Assembly (NCBI GenBank): GCA_910588495.1
Contig: CAJUPU010000038.1
Location: 1-27,653 of the forward strand
Direction of reading: 5' to 3'
DNA from: an uncultured Oscillospiraceae bacterium
GTDB taxonomy: Bacteria > Bacillota > Clostridia > Oscillospirales > Oscillospiraceae
Length of the DNA stretch: 27,653 nt
Shown here: piece after piece, positions 8,187 through 15,606 of the stretch
Numbering within the stretch: the stretch's first letter is position 1
Layout: every line of letters starts with the position of its first letter
Made by a program: the position numbers and the translations under genes
The notes under the pieces: generated by a model
What the model was told of the DNA's origin: nothing
Seen by the model: the letters and a program-made list of their open reading frames with translations, nothing else
Database searches by the model: none

Positions 8187-8930
8187 TCATTCACGTCCTT
8201 TCGGCGGCTTGCTGTGGAAATGCACGGTGAAATTGCATTTGTCCCCCCGGACATAGTTGCGGTTGAACTCGACGATCCTCCCCCGGTCGTCGTAGGTGAC
8301 GCACTCGAACAGCATCACCGGGAGCTGGGCGTCGATGCCCAGCAGGCGGGCGTCGCTGGCCTCCAGCCGCACCAGGTCCAGGGTCTGCTCCGCCCGCTCC
8401 AGCCGGATGCCGTAGAACTCATACACCTCGGTGACGGTGAATACGGACAGGTCGATGCCCGCCATCTTGGGCACCAGATACCGGGGGATATAGATCTCTT
8501 CCAGGGAGACCGGCTCCCCGTTGGCGCTGCACAGCCGCTTGATATAGTAGATATCATCCTCCGCCGAGATGCCGAACATATCCTGATACAGCTCTCCCGC
8601 CCGGCGCAGCGCCTTGGTGAGCACCTTCACCGACGGGGCGACGTTCTTGTCCAGCATGGTCTGGGTGAAGCCCAGCAGCTCGTCCAGATCCCGCTCCACC
8701 TTCCGGCCCAGCACGAAGATGCCCTTGCCGGACACCCGGCGCAGCAGCCCCTCGTTCACCAGGGTCTCCACCGCGTTGTGCACCGTCTGGCAGCTGATGC
8801 CGTAGCACTCGGCCAGCTCCGCCTCGGAGGGGATGGCGGTGCAGGGCGCATACTCCCCCTCCTCAATTTTGCCGCGTATGATCTCCCGCATTTGCAGATA
8901 GACCGGGGAGCGGTAGCTCATCTCGTCCAT
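8187..8930 (-). CDS. GntR-family (HutC/UTRA) transcriptional regulator 1
   Basis: DNA-binding regulator of 247 aa. The N-terminal winged helix (about residues 7-72) carries the GntR pattern IPSEAELAECYGISCQTV followed by the wing GLLRRVSGKGIFV; the rest is a UTRA effector domain, the type that usually binds a phosphosugar or related small molecule, with the late block FECVTYDDRGRIVEFNRNYVRGD. The frame opens at 8939, but the GGGAAGGGAG ribosome site touches that ATG; the ATG at 8930 has nine-base spacing and is chosen. It sits between the frlD kinase and the esterase and is a plausible FrlR-type local repressor responding to a pathway intermediate. Confidence 0.9.
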   Translation of the reverse strand: MDEMSYRSPVYLQMREIIRGKIEEGEYAPCTAIPSEAELAECYGISCQTVHNAVETLVNEGLLRRVSGKGIFVLGRKVERDLDELLGFTQTMLDKNVAPSVKVLTKALRRAGELYQDMFGISAEDDIYYIKRLCSANGEPVSLEEIYIPRYLVPKMAGIDLSVFTVTEVYEFYGIRLERAEQTLDLVRLEASDARLLGIDAQLPVMLFECVTYDDRGRIVEFNRNYVRGDKCNFTVHFHSKPPKGRE

Positions 8931-8963
8931 TCCCGTCATCTCCCTTCCCGGGCGGTCCGGACT

Positions 8964-9758
8964 TTACCAGCCGCCGAAATATTTCAGGGTCTCGGTGGCG
9001 TTGGCCGCCCCCTTCTCCATGGCCCGCTCGATGGGAAGCCCCTCGCAGATGCCGAAGAGGAACCCGGCCACGAAGCTGTCCCCCGCCCCCATGGTGTCCA
9101 CCACCTTGTCACAGGGCACGATGCCGAACTTGTGGAACTCCTGTCCGTCGAAGCACAGGCTCCCGTGCTCCCCCAGCATGGCGGTCACCAGAGCCGGGCC
9201 CCGGCTCTGATAGCCCCGCATCTGGTCCCGCAGGGCGGAGGTGTCCCCGTCGTCGGAGGAGAAGAACAGGTAGTCGGTGTGGGGGATGGCCGTCTGGCAG
9301 GCCTCGTCCTCGGGGCGGGTGGCGCAGTCGAAGGCGGTCTTGAGGCCCCGCCGCTTCAGCTCCTCGAAGCTGCCCTCCACCTTGCCCCACAGATCGCACA
9401 CCACCACGTCGTGGGTGCAGATGAAATCCAGGTCCTCCTCGCTGAGGACATAGCGGTCCAGCACGCCCTCGTCGTAGTCGCCGAACACCCGCTCGCCGTT
9501 GAGCAGCTCCACCTGGGAGACCGCCGTTTTCCCCGGCTCCACATGGAGGTGGGAGGTGTCCACCCCCTTGTCCATCATGGCCCGGCGCATGATCCTGCCG
9601 TATTCATCGTCCCCCACAGGGCCGATGTAGGCCGCCTGGCCCCCCAGGCGCACGGTGTAGACGGCCATATTCACCGGCCCGCCGCCGGGATACGCTTTGC
9701 CGCCCTCCAGATTGCTGTAATAGTCGATGCAGTTGCTGCCCACTGCCGCCAGTTTCAT
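8964..9758 (-). CDS. frlD: PfkB-family fructoselysine 6-kinase (FrlD-like), copy 1
   Basis: Predicted ATP-dependent kinase of an Amadori compound at O6, making the substrate of FrlB. It is a 264-aa ribokinase-fold protein. The N-terminus MKLAAVGSNCIDYY parallels E. coli FrlD (MKTLATIGDNCVDIY), and VFGDYDEGVLDRYVLSEED parallels its VFGDYTEGVMADFALSEED. The PfkB signature VDTMGAGDSFVAGF supplies the catalytic Asp. The frame opens at an ATG at 9770 touching its own ribosome site; the ATG at 9758 fits both spacing and the family and is used. It lies 18 bases after GntR regulator 2. A paralog lies at 14267-15085. Confidence 0.87.
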   Translation of the reverse strand: MKLAAVGSNCIDYYSNLEGGKAYPGGGPVNMAVYTVRLGGQAAYIGPVGDDEYGRIMRRAMMDKGVDTSHLHVEPGKTAVSQVELLNGERVFGDYDEGVLDRYVLSEEDLDFICTHDVVVCDLWGKVEGSFEELKRRGLKTAFDCATRPEDEACQTAIPHTDYLFFSSDDGDTSALRDQMRGYQSRGPALVTAMLGEHGSLCFDGQEFHKFGIVPCDKVVDTMGAGDSFVAGFLFGICEGLPIERAMEKGAANATETLKYFGGW

Positions 9759-9776
9759 GATCTTCAACATCTCCTC

Positions 9777-10520
9777 TCAGATATCCCGGTCCTCCCCGGT
9801 GCGCTTATGCAGCATGGTGGAAAAGCGCACCTTGTCCGGCCGGGCCACCGATTTGAAATGATCCACCGGATGCCCATCCCGGTCGCAGGTCACACCGCTG
9901 CGGAAAAAAAGGTGGTCTCCCTCCTCTAACCGCAGATGCCTGGCCTCTTCCTCGGTGGCATAGGTGATGCCCACCTGCTCCTCCCCCTGGACGGGATACA
10001 CGCCGTGGCTGTTCAGCACCCGGTAGAGGGACTCGGTGGTGTAGTCGTGCTCCTCCAGCCCCGGGCAAAGCTCCCAGTTCACATAGCAGCCCTCCAGCAT
10101 ATAGGGGGTGCCGTCGATGATGCGCAGGCGGCTGAGGTAGAACACTTTGCGCCCCAGTGGGATCTGGAGCTTCTGGGAGACGGAGCGGCTGCACTCCAGC
10201 ACCCGCACGTCCAGCACCTTGTTCTGGAGGACGAAGCCCGCCGAACGCACCGACTCGCTGGTGGATTTGGCGTCCTGGAGGCTGCGCTCCAGCTTGGGCG
10301 GGGCCACATAGGTGCCCGACCCCTTGATGCTGTACAGCCGCCCCTCCTTGATGAGCCGCTGGATGGCGCTACGCAGGGTGGCCCGGTTCACCCCCCACAG
10401 GGCGCACAGCTCCCGCTCGCCGGGCAGTCTGGTCCTGGGGGCCAGGCGGTTCTGGGCGATATAGCATTTGATGCGCTCCAGCGCCTCGTCCCGAGGGCTG
10501 ATGCTGTGCCGCTGCTCCAT
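9777..10520 (-). CDS. GntR-family (HutC/UTRA) transcriptional regulator 2
   Basis: A second UTRA-type regulator of 247 aa, clearly different in sequence from regulator 1. The winged helix includes RLPGERELCALWGVNRATL and GRLYSIKGSGTYV; the UTRA half contains KVFYLSRLRIIDGTPYMLEGCYVN and ends near VRFSTML. The ATG at 10520 has GAGAGGAG eight bases upstream; the open frame continues upstream through a leader hairpin and promoter, so the longer start is rejected. It has its own apparent promoter behind frlA, so it can be made when the long operon is off, as expected of a local repressor. It is 18 bases ahead of frlD copy 1. Confidence 0.9.
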   Translation of the reverse strand: MEQRHSISPRDEALERIKCYIAQNRLAPRTRLPGERELCALWGVNRATLRSAIQRLIKEGRLYSIKGSGTYVAPPKLERSLQDAKSTSESVRSAGFVLQNKVLDVRVLECSRSVSQKLQIPLGRKVFYLSRLRIIDGTPYMLEGCYVNWELCPGLEEHDYTTESLYRVLNSHGVYPVQGEEQVGITYATEEEARHLRLEEGDHLFFRSGVTCDRDGHPVDHFKSVARPDKVRFSTMLHKRTGEDRDI

Positions 10521-10550
10521 GGAGATCGCTCCTCTCGGTGACTGGGTCCC

Positions 10551-10579
10551 GGGGCGGCGGGCCGGCGGCCTGCCGCCCC
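10551..10579 (-). other. Leader hairpin ahead of GntR regulator 2
   Basis: GGGGCGGC (10551-10558) pairs with GCCGCCCC (10572-10579). In the minus-strand message it would sit between the predicted start of transcription and the ribosome site of regulator 2. No T-run follows on the minus strand, so it is not a normal terminator of frlA; a run of T follows only on the plus strand, where there is no gene. Confidence 0.4.
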
Positions 10580-10589
10580 CTTTTCCTAT

Positions 10590-10619
10590 ATCATAACATC
10601 CGCACCGGTCAGGACTCAA
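10590..10619 (-). promoter_or_regulatory. Predicted internal promoter for GntR regulator 2
   Basis: On the minus strand TTGAGT (10614-10619) and TATGAT (10590-10595) are separated by 18 bases, and the -10 is preceded by TGT, giving an extended -10 (TGTTATGAT). The -35 overlaps the last codons of frlA. It would drive regulator 2, frlD copy 1, regulator 1, the esterase, frlB and opp as a separately expressed sub-operon. Confidence 0.55.
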
Positions 10620-11952
10620 TGGCATCCTGCTTATTTTTCCGGTCCCACATGTAGAAGGCGGGCAGGCCGGTGCCCACGGCCACCAGGGCGCACACGATGC
10701 CGGCCAGGGGGGCGTAGGTGAACTGGCCCACGATCAGGGTGCCGGTCATGAACATGGCCACGATGGGCATGACGTAGCCGCCGGGCATCCGGTAGGAGGG
10801 CTGGTAGCCCTCCTTGCGGCGCAGCACGAAGATGGTGCCGAAGGTGAGGAAGTTCTTCAGCAGGGCCACCAGGGTGAAGTAGCCCAGCAGGTCGGACAGG
10901 CTGGTGGCGAAGATGAGCACGATGGCCACGGCGCACTGCACGATGATGGAGAAGTAGGGGGTCTCATACTTGGGGTGGACCTTGGCGAAGGACTTGAAGA
11001 ACAGGTCGTCCTTGGCCATGGCGTACTCGATGCGGGGCTGGTACATGATGCAGCTGGACAAAGAGCCGATGACCACGATGATGGCCATGATGGCCACCAC
11101 GGTGCCCGCGTAGTCGCCGATGGCCGGGATCTTGGAGGCCAGCAGGGCGATGGGGGCGTCGGAGGCGGCCAGCTCCTCCACACTGAGCAGGCCGGAGGCC
11201 ACGGTGGTCAGCCCCGCATACAGCGCCAGCACCACCACGGCGGTGAGGATCAGGCCCCGGGGCATGTTCTTCTCCGGGTCCTTGATCTCGCCGGACATGT
11301 AGCAGGCCGCGCCCATGCCGTCATAGGACCAGGTGGTGGCGGACACGCCGGCGATGAGGGCCATCATGCCGCCGGAGGCGGCGGTGGACAGCCGGACGGG
11401 GGACAGGAACAGCTCGCCGTTGATGAAGAACAGCCCGATGCCGACGATCAGGGCGAAGGGCAGGATCTTCAGCGCGGTGATGATGGTCTGGAACGCGCCG
11501 CCGCCTTCCACGCTGCGCAGGTGCATACACATGAAGAACAGCACGAAGGCCACGGCCACCAGCTTGAGCACCAGGCCGTGCAGGGGCAGGAAGAAGCCCA
11601 GGTAGTTGACGATGGCCAGGGCCATGATGGAGATGGACGGGGGGTCGGTGGCCCAGAAGCTGATCCACCCGCACAGGAAGGCCAGGGGCCGGGAACCGGC
11701 CTCCCGGAAGTAGACGTACTGCCCGCCGTCCTCGGGGTAGGCGGAGGCCAGCTCCGCGTAGCAGAAGTTGGCGGGGATCTGGAGCAGGCCGCCGATCACG
11801 AATGCCAGCACCAGGAACAGGGAGCTGCCTGCCGCGGCGGCCACCTCCGACAGCGAGGAGAAGATGCCCGAGCCCACTGTGGTGCCCACGCCCAGGGCGA
11901 TCACCGCGCCCAGGCCCAGCTTTCGGCTCAGTTCTTGCTTGTTTTCTGCCAT
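10609..11952 (-). CDS. frlA: APC-superfamily fructoselysine/psicoselysine permease (FrlA)
   Basis: Twelve-helix amino-acid/polyamine-type permease (447 aa) that should import free fructoselysine or a related Amadori compound across the membrane. Resemblance to E. coli FrlA is strong along the whole length: VGTTVGSGIF near residue 22, AGSRPLAFLCGWISFWA, SISIMALAIVNYLGF, HLRSVEGGGAFQT, ITALKILPF, YMSGEIKDPEKNMPR, and IGSLSSCIMYQPRIEYAMAKD all have near-identical counterparts there. The ATG at 11952 has AAAGGAG eight bases ahead. It is separated from yjbQ by 135 bases that include a hairpin, the largest gap in this operon apart from oppA-oppB. Confidence 0.93.
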   Translation of the reverse strand: MAENKQELSRKLGLGAVIALGVGTTVGSGIFSSLSEVAAAAGSSLFLVLAFVIGGLLQIPANFCYAELASAYPEDGGQYVYFREAGSRPLAFLCGWISFWATDPPSISIMALAIVNYLGFFLPLHGLVLKLVAVAFVLFFMCMHLRSVEGGGAFQTIITALKILPFALIVGIGLFFINGELFLSPVRLSTAASGGMMALIAGVSATTWSYDGMGAACYMSGEIKDPEKNMPRGLILTAVVVLALYAGLTTVASGLLSVEELAASDAPIALLASKIPAIGDYAGTVVAIMAIIVVIGSLSSCIMYQPRIEYAMAKDDLFFKSFAKVHPKYETPYFSIIVQCAVAIVLIFATSLSDLLGYFTLVALLKNFLTFGTIFVLRRKEGYQPSYRMPGGYVMPIVAMFMTGTLIVGQFTYAPLAGIVCALVAVGTGLPAFYMWDRKNKQDAIES

Positions 11953-12061
11953 GAAACGATCTCCTTTCGACGCTCTGGCGGGTTCGCTGTGCAGGCTCCC
12001 CCGCCCTCTCTCCTATTCCGCTGTCATCTGCCGCTGCCGCGGCTCCGGCGCGCTATGGCAT

Positions 12062-12081
12062 CGGCGGCAAAGCTGCCGCCG
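12062..12081 (-). other. Hairpin between yjbQ and frlA
   Basis: CGGCGGCA (12062-12069) and TGCCGCCG (12074-12081) form a perfect eight-pair stem with a four-base loop, six bases beyond the yjbQ stop codon. No T-run follows on the minus strand. Fourteen bases here (12064-12077) recur exactly inside the terminator hairpin at 25515-25528, so it may belong to a family of dispersed palindromes. The rest of 11953-12087 shows no clear promoter. Confidence 0.45.
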
Positions 12082-12087
12082 CCGCAG

Positions 12088-12522
12088 CTAAGGCTGCCCG
12101 CTCCCCTCCACGATCACCAGGATGCTGCGCTGGGCGGGCCCGTCGAACTCGCAGAAATACACGTCCTGGGCCCCGCCCCGGACCAGCTTTCCATCCTGGA
12201 GCGGGAAGTGGCAGTGGTTCCCCGTGACCAGGGCCTTCAAATGCCCCGTGGGGTTGCCCGCAGTGGAGCCGTAGTCCCGGAGCATCCGGGCGTGGCTGTA
12301 GGGCCGGTCCTCCGGGGCGAAGAGGGACAGGGCGGTCTCGATGTCGCTCTCCAGGCACTCCAGGGCCTCGTTCACCGTGATCCCGGTGGTGGTGTGCTTG
12401 GTGAGCACGGTGACCAGGCCGTTTTGGATGCCGCTCTGGGCGGCGATCTCCTCCACCTGGGGGGTGATCACGTCGAACTCGTTGTACCGCTTGGTGAGGA
12501 TGCGGATGGTCTTGACAAACAT
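12088..12522 (-). CDS. yjbQ: YjbQ/UPF0047 family protein
   Basis: Small protein (144 aa, usual family size about 130-140) of the YjbQ/UPF0047 family. The metal-binding histidine blocks TKHTTTGITVNE and GHLKALVTGNHCHFPL, and the closing QDVYFCEFDGPAQR, are all present. The family has been reported to show weak thiamine-phosphate synthase activity, but its real role is unsettled. The ATG at 12522 has a GAGGAGGGGAG ribosome site and lies 12 bases after the amidohydrolase stop, so the two are co-translated. Its presence inside a sugar-amine catabolic operon is unexpected; a link to the amidohydrolase before it is possible. Confidence 0.88.
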   Translation of the reverse strand: MFVKTIRILTKRYNEFDVITPQVEEIAAQSGIQNGLVTVLTKHTTTGITVNEALECLESDIETALSLFAPEDRPYSHARMLRDYGSTAGNPTGHLKALVTGNHCHFPLQDGKLVRGGAQDVYFCEFDGPAQRSILVIVEGSGQP

Positions 12523-12534
12523 GGGCTCCCCTCC

Positions 12535-13386
12535 TCAGTCCAGCCCGCCCAAAAAGGCGATGGCGTTCTCCCCCCGGATGAGCTCCAGGGTGCTGTCCCG
12601 GAATCCCAGCTCCCCCAGGGCCTGGGCCATGCGGATCTGCTCGAACCGGGGGTTGTTGGAGCCAAACATGACCTGATGGCGCAGGCTGCGGTCGATCCAA
12701 GTCAGGGGGATGTCTTTGGTAAAGGTCTGGGCGTAGAACTCCCGGGCGCAGTCGAAGTAGAGCGCCCCGGTGTCGGCGTAGACGTTGGGGTACTTCACCA
12801 TGAGCATGGCGGCCTCCCGGACCCAGGGCCAGCCGAAGTGGCCCAGGCAGATGCGCAGACCGGGGTGGGCCGCCGCCACCGGCTCGAAGGCGTCGGGCCG
12901 GCAGTATTGGGTGAAGGTGTCCGGCTCCCAGGACAGCCCGGCGTGGAACAAGACCGGCTTGTCGAACCGCTCGCAGATCTGGTAGATGGGCTCCAGCCTG
13001 GGGTCGCCGGGCATGAAGTGCTGTCGGCCGGGATGGAGCTTCAGCCCCTTCAGCTTCAGCCGGGAGAAGGCGTCCTCCAGCCTGTCCGGGGCCACCGGGT
13101 CGGCAGGGTCCACGCCGGCGAAGCCGATGAACCGGTCCGGGGCCAGATCCACCAGGCGGCGGATCTCCTCGTTGTCCACCAGGGCGCAGCCCACGGTGGA
13201 GGTGTAGTCCTGGGGGAGCAGGCACAGCTTATCCAGACCGGCGCAGGCCATCTGGTTGAAGATGTGCTCCAGGGGGGCGGTGCCGTTTTTGTGGATGTCC
13301 AGCTCCCGGTGGCGCAGCTCCTCCCGCGCCAGGTCCCCATTGATGGGCTCAAAGAAGGCGGGGTGAACGTGTATGTCGATGAACAA
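12535..13386 (-). CDS. Amidohydrolase-2 family metal-dependent hydrolase
   Basis: TIM-barrel hydrolase of the Amidohydrolase_2 family (COG2159-like), 283 aa from a TTG start at 13386 preceded by GGGGAGG; a GTG at 13407 overlapping the frlC stop is the alternative. The HxH metal site IDIHVHP opens the protein, and later candidate ligands occur at LKLHPG, VLFHAG and CLGHFG. The usual closing Asp of the active site (GSDxP or GTDxP) reads GSNNP, so Asn244 replaces Asp; the protein may bind metal differently or catalyse a non-hydrolytic reaction such as decarboxylation or lactonase-type chemistry. It is translationally packed between frlC and yjbQ. The substrate is not known. Confidence 0.82.
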   Translation of the reverse strand: MFIDIHVHPAFFEPINGDLAREELRHRELDIHKNGTAPLEHIFNQMACAGLDKLCLLPQDYTSTVGCALVDNEEIRRLVDLAPDRFIGFAGVDPADPVAPDRLEDAFSRLKLKGLKLHPGRQHFMPGDPRLEPIYQICERFDKPVLFHAGLSWEPDTFTQYCRPDAFEPVAAAHPGLRICLGHFGWPWVREAAMLMVKYPNVYADTGALYFDCAREFYAQTFTKDIPLTWIDRSLRHQVMFGSNNPRFEQIRMAQALGELGFRDSTLELIRGENAIAFLGGLD

Positions 13387-13403
13387 GGCGCTCCCTCCCC
13401 GGC

Positions 13404-14234
13404 TCACAGGCCCGCCCGGGCCATCATGGCCCGGACGTTGTCCACCGCCCGCCGGGCGTAGAACCGGGGCTCGTTGATGTAGCCGGTGACCAGCTCCAGG
13501 GTGGCGGTACCGTCGTAGCCCGTCCGCTTCAGCTCACAGAACAGCTCGTCCATGGGGATGGAGCCCTCGCCGGGGACGATGTGGCTGTCGGTGCCCTGGC
13601 TGCCGTCGATGATGTGCATGTGGTCCATTTTTTTGCCCAGCTTGTCGAAGTAGGCCATGATGCTCTCGTGCTGGACAAAGGGGGGCACGATGTCGCACAT
13701 GCCCACCACCCAGGGGTTGTCGATCCGGCGGAACAGCTCCGCCAGGTCGTTGGCCCGGGTGAAAAAGTTGGACTCGTAAGGGGTCAGGGGCTCCACAGTG
13801 AGCTTCACCCCCACCTTGGCAGCGTGGTCGCCCAGCTCCCGGATGGTCTTTTCCAGCCGTGGCCACAGCTCCTCATAGGTGGCCAGATAGCCGCCGTTGG
13901 CCGGGCTGGTGAGGACGAATTCCGCCCCCATCTCCTTGGCCATGTCCAGGCACAGCTTCAGATAGTCCACCGCGTCCCGCCGCTGGGCCTCGGAGCCGAT
14001 CATGTAGTTATAGGGGTAGGCGTTGTGCTCCGGGGTGTAGCCCACCACCGGCATCTCGTATCGGTCGATGAGGCGGCGCACCTCCTTGATATCCCCCGCC
14101 TTCAGATCGGGGGCGTAGGCGTGGGGACGGCCGCCCCACAGCTCGATGTAGTCATAGCCGTATTCCTTGGCGTCCTGGAAGCAGTGCTCCAGGGGGTTGC
14201 GCTGGTAGCCCGACGTGAACATGCCGATCTTCAT
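13404..14234 (-). CDS. frlC: Fructoselysine 3-epimerase FrlC
   Basis: Predicted TIM-barrel epimerase (AP endonuclease 2 / sugar isomerase superfamily) that interconverts fructoselysine and psicoselysine. At 276 aa it equals the E. coli FrlC length and shares MFTxGxQRxPxEH at the start, IELWGGRPHAYAPDLKAGDI, GYTPEHNAYPYN, DMAKEMGAE, EPLTPYESN, AYFDKLG and the ending LVTGYINEPRFYARRA. Metal ligands Glu148, Asp181, His207 and Glu247 are in their expected contexts. The frame opens at an ATG at 14240 that abuts the GGAGGA ribosome site; the third codon, ATG at 14234, fits spacing and family and is used. It follows the kinase paralog by 32 bases. Confidence 0.92.
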   Translation of the reverse strand: MKIGMFTSGYQRNPLEHCFQDAKEYGYDYIELWGGRPHAYAPDLKAGDIKEVRRLIDRYEMPVVGYTPEHNAYPYNYMIGSEAQRRDAVDYLKLCLDMAKEMGAEFVLTSPANGGYLATYEELWPRLEKTIRELGDHAAKVGVKLTVEPLTPYESNFFTRANDLAELFRRIDNPWVVGMCDIVPPFVQHESIMAYFDKLGKKMDHMHIIDGSQGTDSHIVPGEGSIPMDELFCELKRTGYDGTATLELVTGYINEPRFYARRAVDNVRAMMARAGL

Positions 14235-14266
14235 GACCATTCCTCCATTTTTATCAGAACCTGTAT

Positions 14267-15085
14267 TCAGTTGTCCTTGACCCAGGGCTCAAAGACCTGG
14301 ACCACCGCCGCCGCCGTCTCCGCCCCCAGGGCCAGGCAGTCGGCCACGCTCCGCCCCCGCAGCAGGCCGCACAGGAACCCGGCGATGAAGCTGTCCCCCG
14401 CGCCCACGGTGTTCACCACCCGGGGGGCGGGGCAGATGCCCCACTGGGTGAACGCCTTCCCGTCCCAGGCCAGGCTGCCCTTGTCCCCGAAGGTGGCCAC
14501 GGCGATCTTCATGCCCCGGTCCACCTTGTCCCTCAGATAGTCCTCGATGAAGGCGTCCCGGCTCTCGTGGTAGGAGAAGAAGCCGTAGTCCACAAAGGGC
14601 AGGGTCCGCTCCACCAGGGGGTGGTCCAGCCGGTCGGCGTAGTCGAAGCTGACGGGCACGTCCCGGAGGGCTTTGACGGCGGGCAGGGCCTCCTCCGCCA
14701 TCCCCCACAGGGCGGAGTGGACCAGATCGTGAGCGGCGGCGAAGCGGATGTCCTCCTCATCGAACTCGATGTCCGCCATGACCCCTTCGATATACTCCCC
14801 GTGGACCCGGTCGGTCCCGTTCATGTCCATGTAGGTGACGGCGGTGGGGCCGTCCCCAACCTTGAGCCGGGTCAGGTCCAGCCCCTCCGCCCGGAGGCTC
14901 TCCACCATCCACGCCCCCATCTCGTCACTTCCGGTGGTGCTGATGATGGAGGTGGGGACGCCCAGCTTTTGCAGGTTGACGCCGGTGTCCACCACGTTGC
15001 CGGTGGGATAGCGCCGGAACACCTCTTTTCCATCTATCTTCCGGTATACATCGATACAGTTATCTCCGATCATGGCCGCGCGCAT
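14267..15085 (-). CDS. PfkB-family sugar-amine kinase (FrlD-like), copy 2
   Basis: First gene of the long minus-strand operon, 272 aa. The N-terminus AAMIGDNCIDVYRK and the block YIEGVMADIEFDEEDIRFAAAHDLVHSALWGMAEEALP parallel E. coli FrlD at least as well as copy 1 does, and NTVGAGDSFIAGFLCGL gives the PfkB ATP-binding and catalytic Asp motif. Copy 1 and copy 2 diverge in the substrate-lid region (this one has RRYPTGNVVDTGVNL where copy 1 has PGGGPVNMAVY), so different sugar-amines are likely. The ATG at 15085 has GAGAGGAG eight bases ahead; the 66 codons of open frame upstream cross the promoter and are rejected. Which copy is the true fructoselysine kinase cannot be told here. Confidence 0.85.
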   Translation of the reverse strand: MRAAMIGDNCIDVYRKIDGKEVFRRYPTGNVVDTGVNLQKLGVPTSIISTTGSDEMGAWMVESLRAEGLDLTRLKVGDGPTAVTYMDMNGTDRVHGEYIEGVMADIEFDEEDIRFAAAHDLVHSALWGMAEEALPAVKALRDVPVSFDYADRLDHPLVERTLPFVDYGFFSYHESRDAFIEDYLRDKVDRGMKIAVATFGDKGSLAWDGKAFTQWGICPAPRVVNTVGAGDSFIAGFLCGLLRGRSVADCLALGAETAAAVVQVFEPWVKDN

Positions 15086-15150
15086 ATGATCCGCTCCTCT
15101 CTCCGGCGGGCGGGACCGCCAGCCGGTCCGTTTTTTCAAATGCTGCATAA

Positions 15151-15180
15151 AGTATACAAAGCGCAAGTGGTTGCCGTCAA
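15151..15180 (-). promoter_or_regulatory. Predicted main promoter of the minus-strand frl/opp operon
   Basis: On the minus strand TTGACG (15175-15180) and TATACT (15151-15156) are separated by 18 bases; transcription would start near 15145, leaving a leader of about 60 bases before the kinase start at 15085. The spacer and -35 are covered by GCAA/TTGC half-sites (15163-15174 as GCAA-N4-TTGC, then GCAA at 15184-15187), and CGCAAG recurs at 15162 and 15183, 21 bases apart. These are candidate operator half-sites for one of the two GntR regulators. Confidence 0.62.
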
Positions 15181-15500
15181 TTCGCAAGCTAAATGAAAAA
15201 AAGATACCGATTTTGTCATGCCAGCCAGAATTGGTCCGGACCGTCCGCCCCCTTTTATACCAATTGTCCAAACCCCCGCCCACCCGCCGGAGCCGCTTTT
15301 ACGCTCCGGTATAATTATCCGCCCCCCTTGTATGGTCCGCTCCGTCACTTTTCCCCGGTTTTCCAGACCAGTCGCCCCTTTGGGCCCGCCGGCGCCCCGA
15401 GATCGGTCGGGGATCCCCCTCCCAAACAGACCGCTTTTTCCCTTCCCCACAAAATATCCGCCCCGTTCTTATACCGAACGTCAAAAATGATCCCGGCACC

Positions 15501-15529
15501 TTGCCAAGAGGCCCGCGCCATGCTATAGT
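15501..15529 (+). promoter_or_regulatory. Predicted promoter of the plus-strand arm
   Basis: TTGCCA (15501-15506) and TATAGT (15524-15529) are separated by 17 bases, and the -10 is preceded by TGC, giving an extended -10. Transcription would start near 15536, leaving a leader of about 150 bases ahead of the YtcJ-type gene that contains the long hairpin at 15607-15641. Confidence 0.6.
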
Positions 15530-15606
15530 GTGGTTGATTTTCCGGCTCCGATGTGCAGCGGGACCGGAAAGCCGTCATCTGCCGTCCCTGCCGCTCCGGC
15601 GGAAAA

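Noticed and set aside
10551..10579. Hairpin behind frlA as its terminator
   Set aside because: On the minus strand the stem is not followed by a T-run, and the tight gene order argues for continued transcription; the T-run lies on the wrong side.
10975..13461. 828-codon plus-strand frame opposite frlA, yjbQ and the amidohydrolase
   Set aside because: Translation is repetitive in H, G, Q, A and V with no domains; three real minus-strand genes account for the region.
15240..15480. C-rich stretch as a possible riboswitch or T-box
   Set aside because: No recognisable conserved core or paired architecture of a known riboswitch was found, and no specifier-like stem or T-box sequence.
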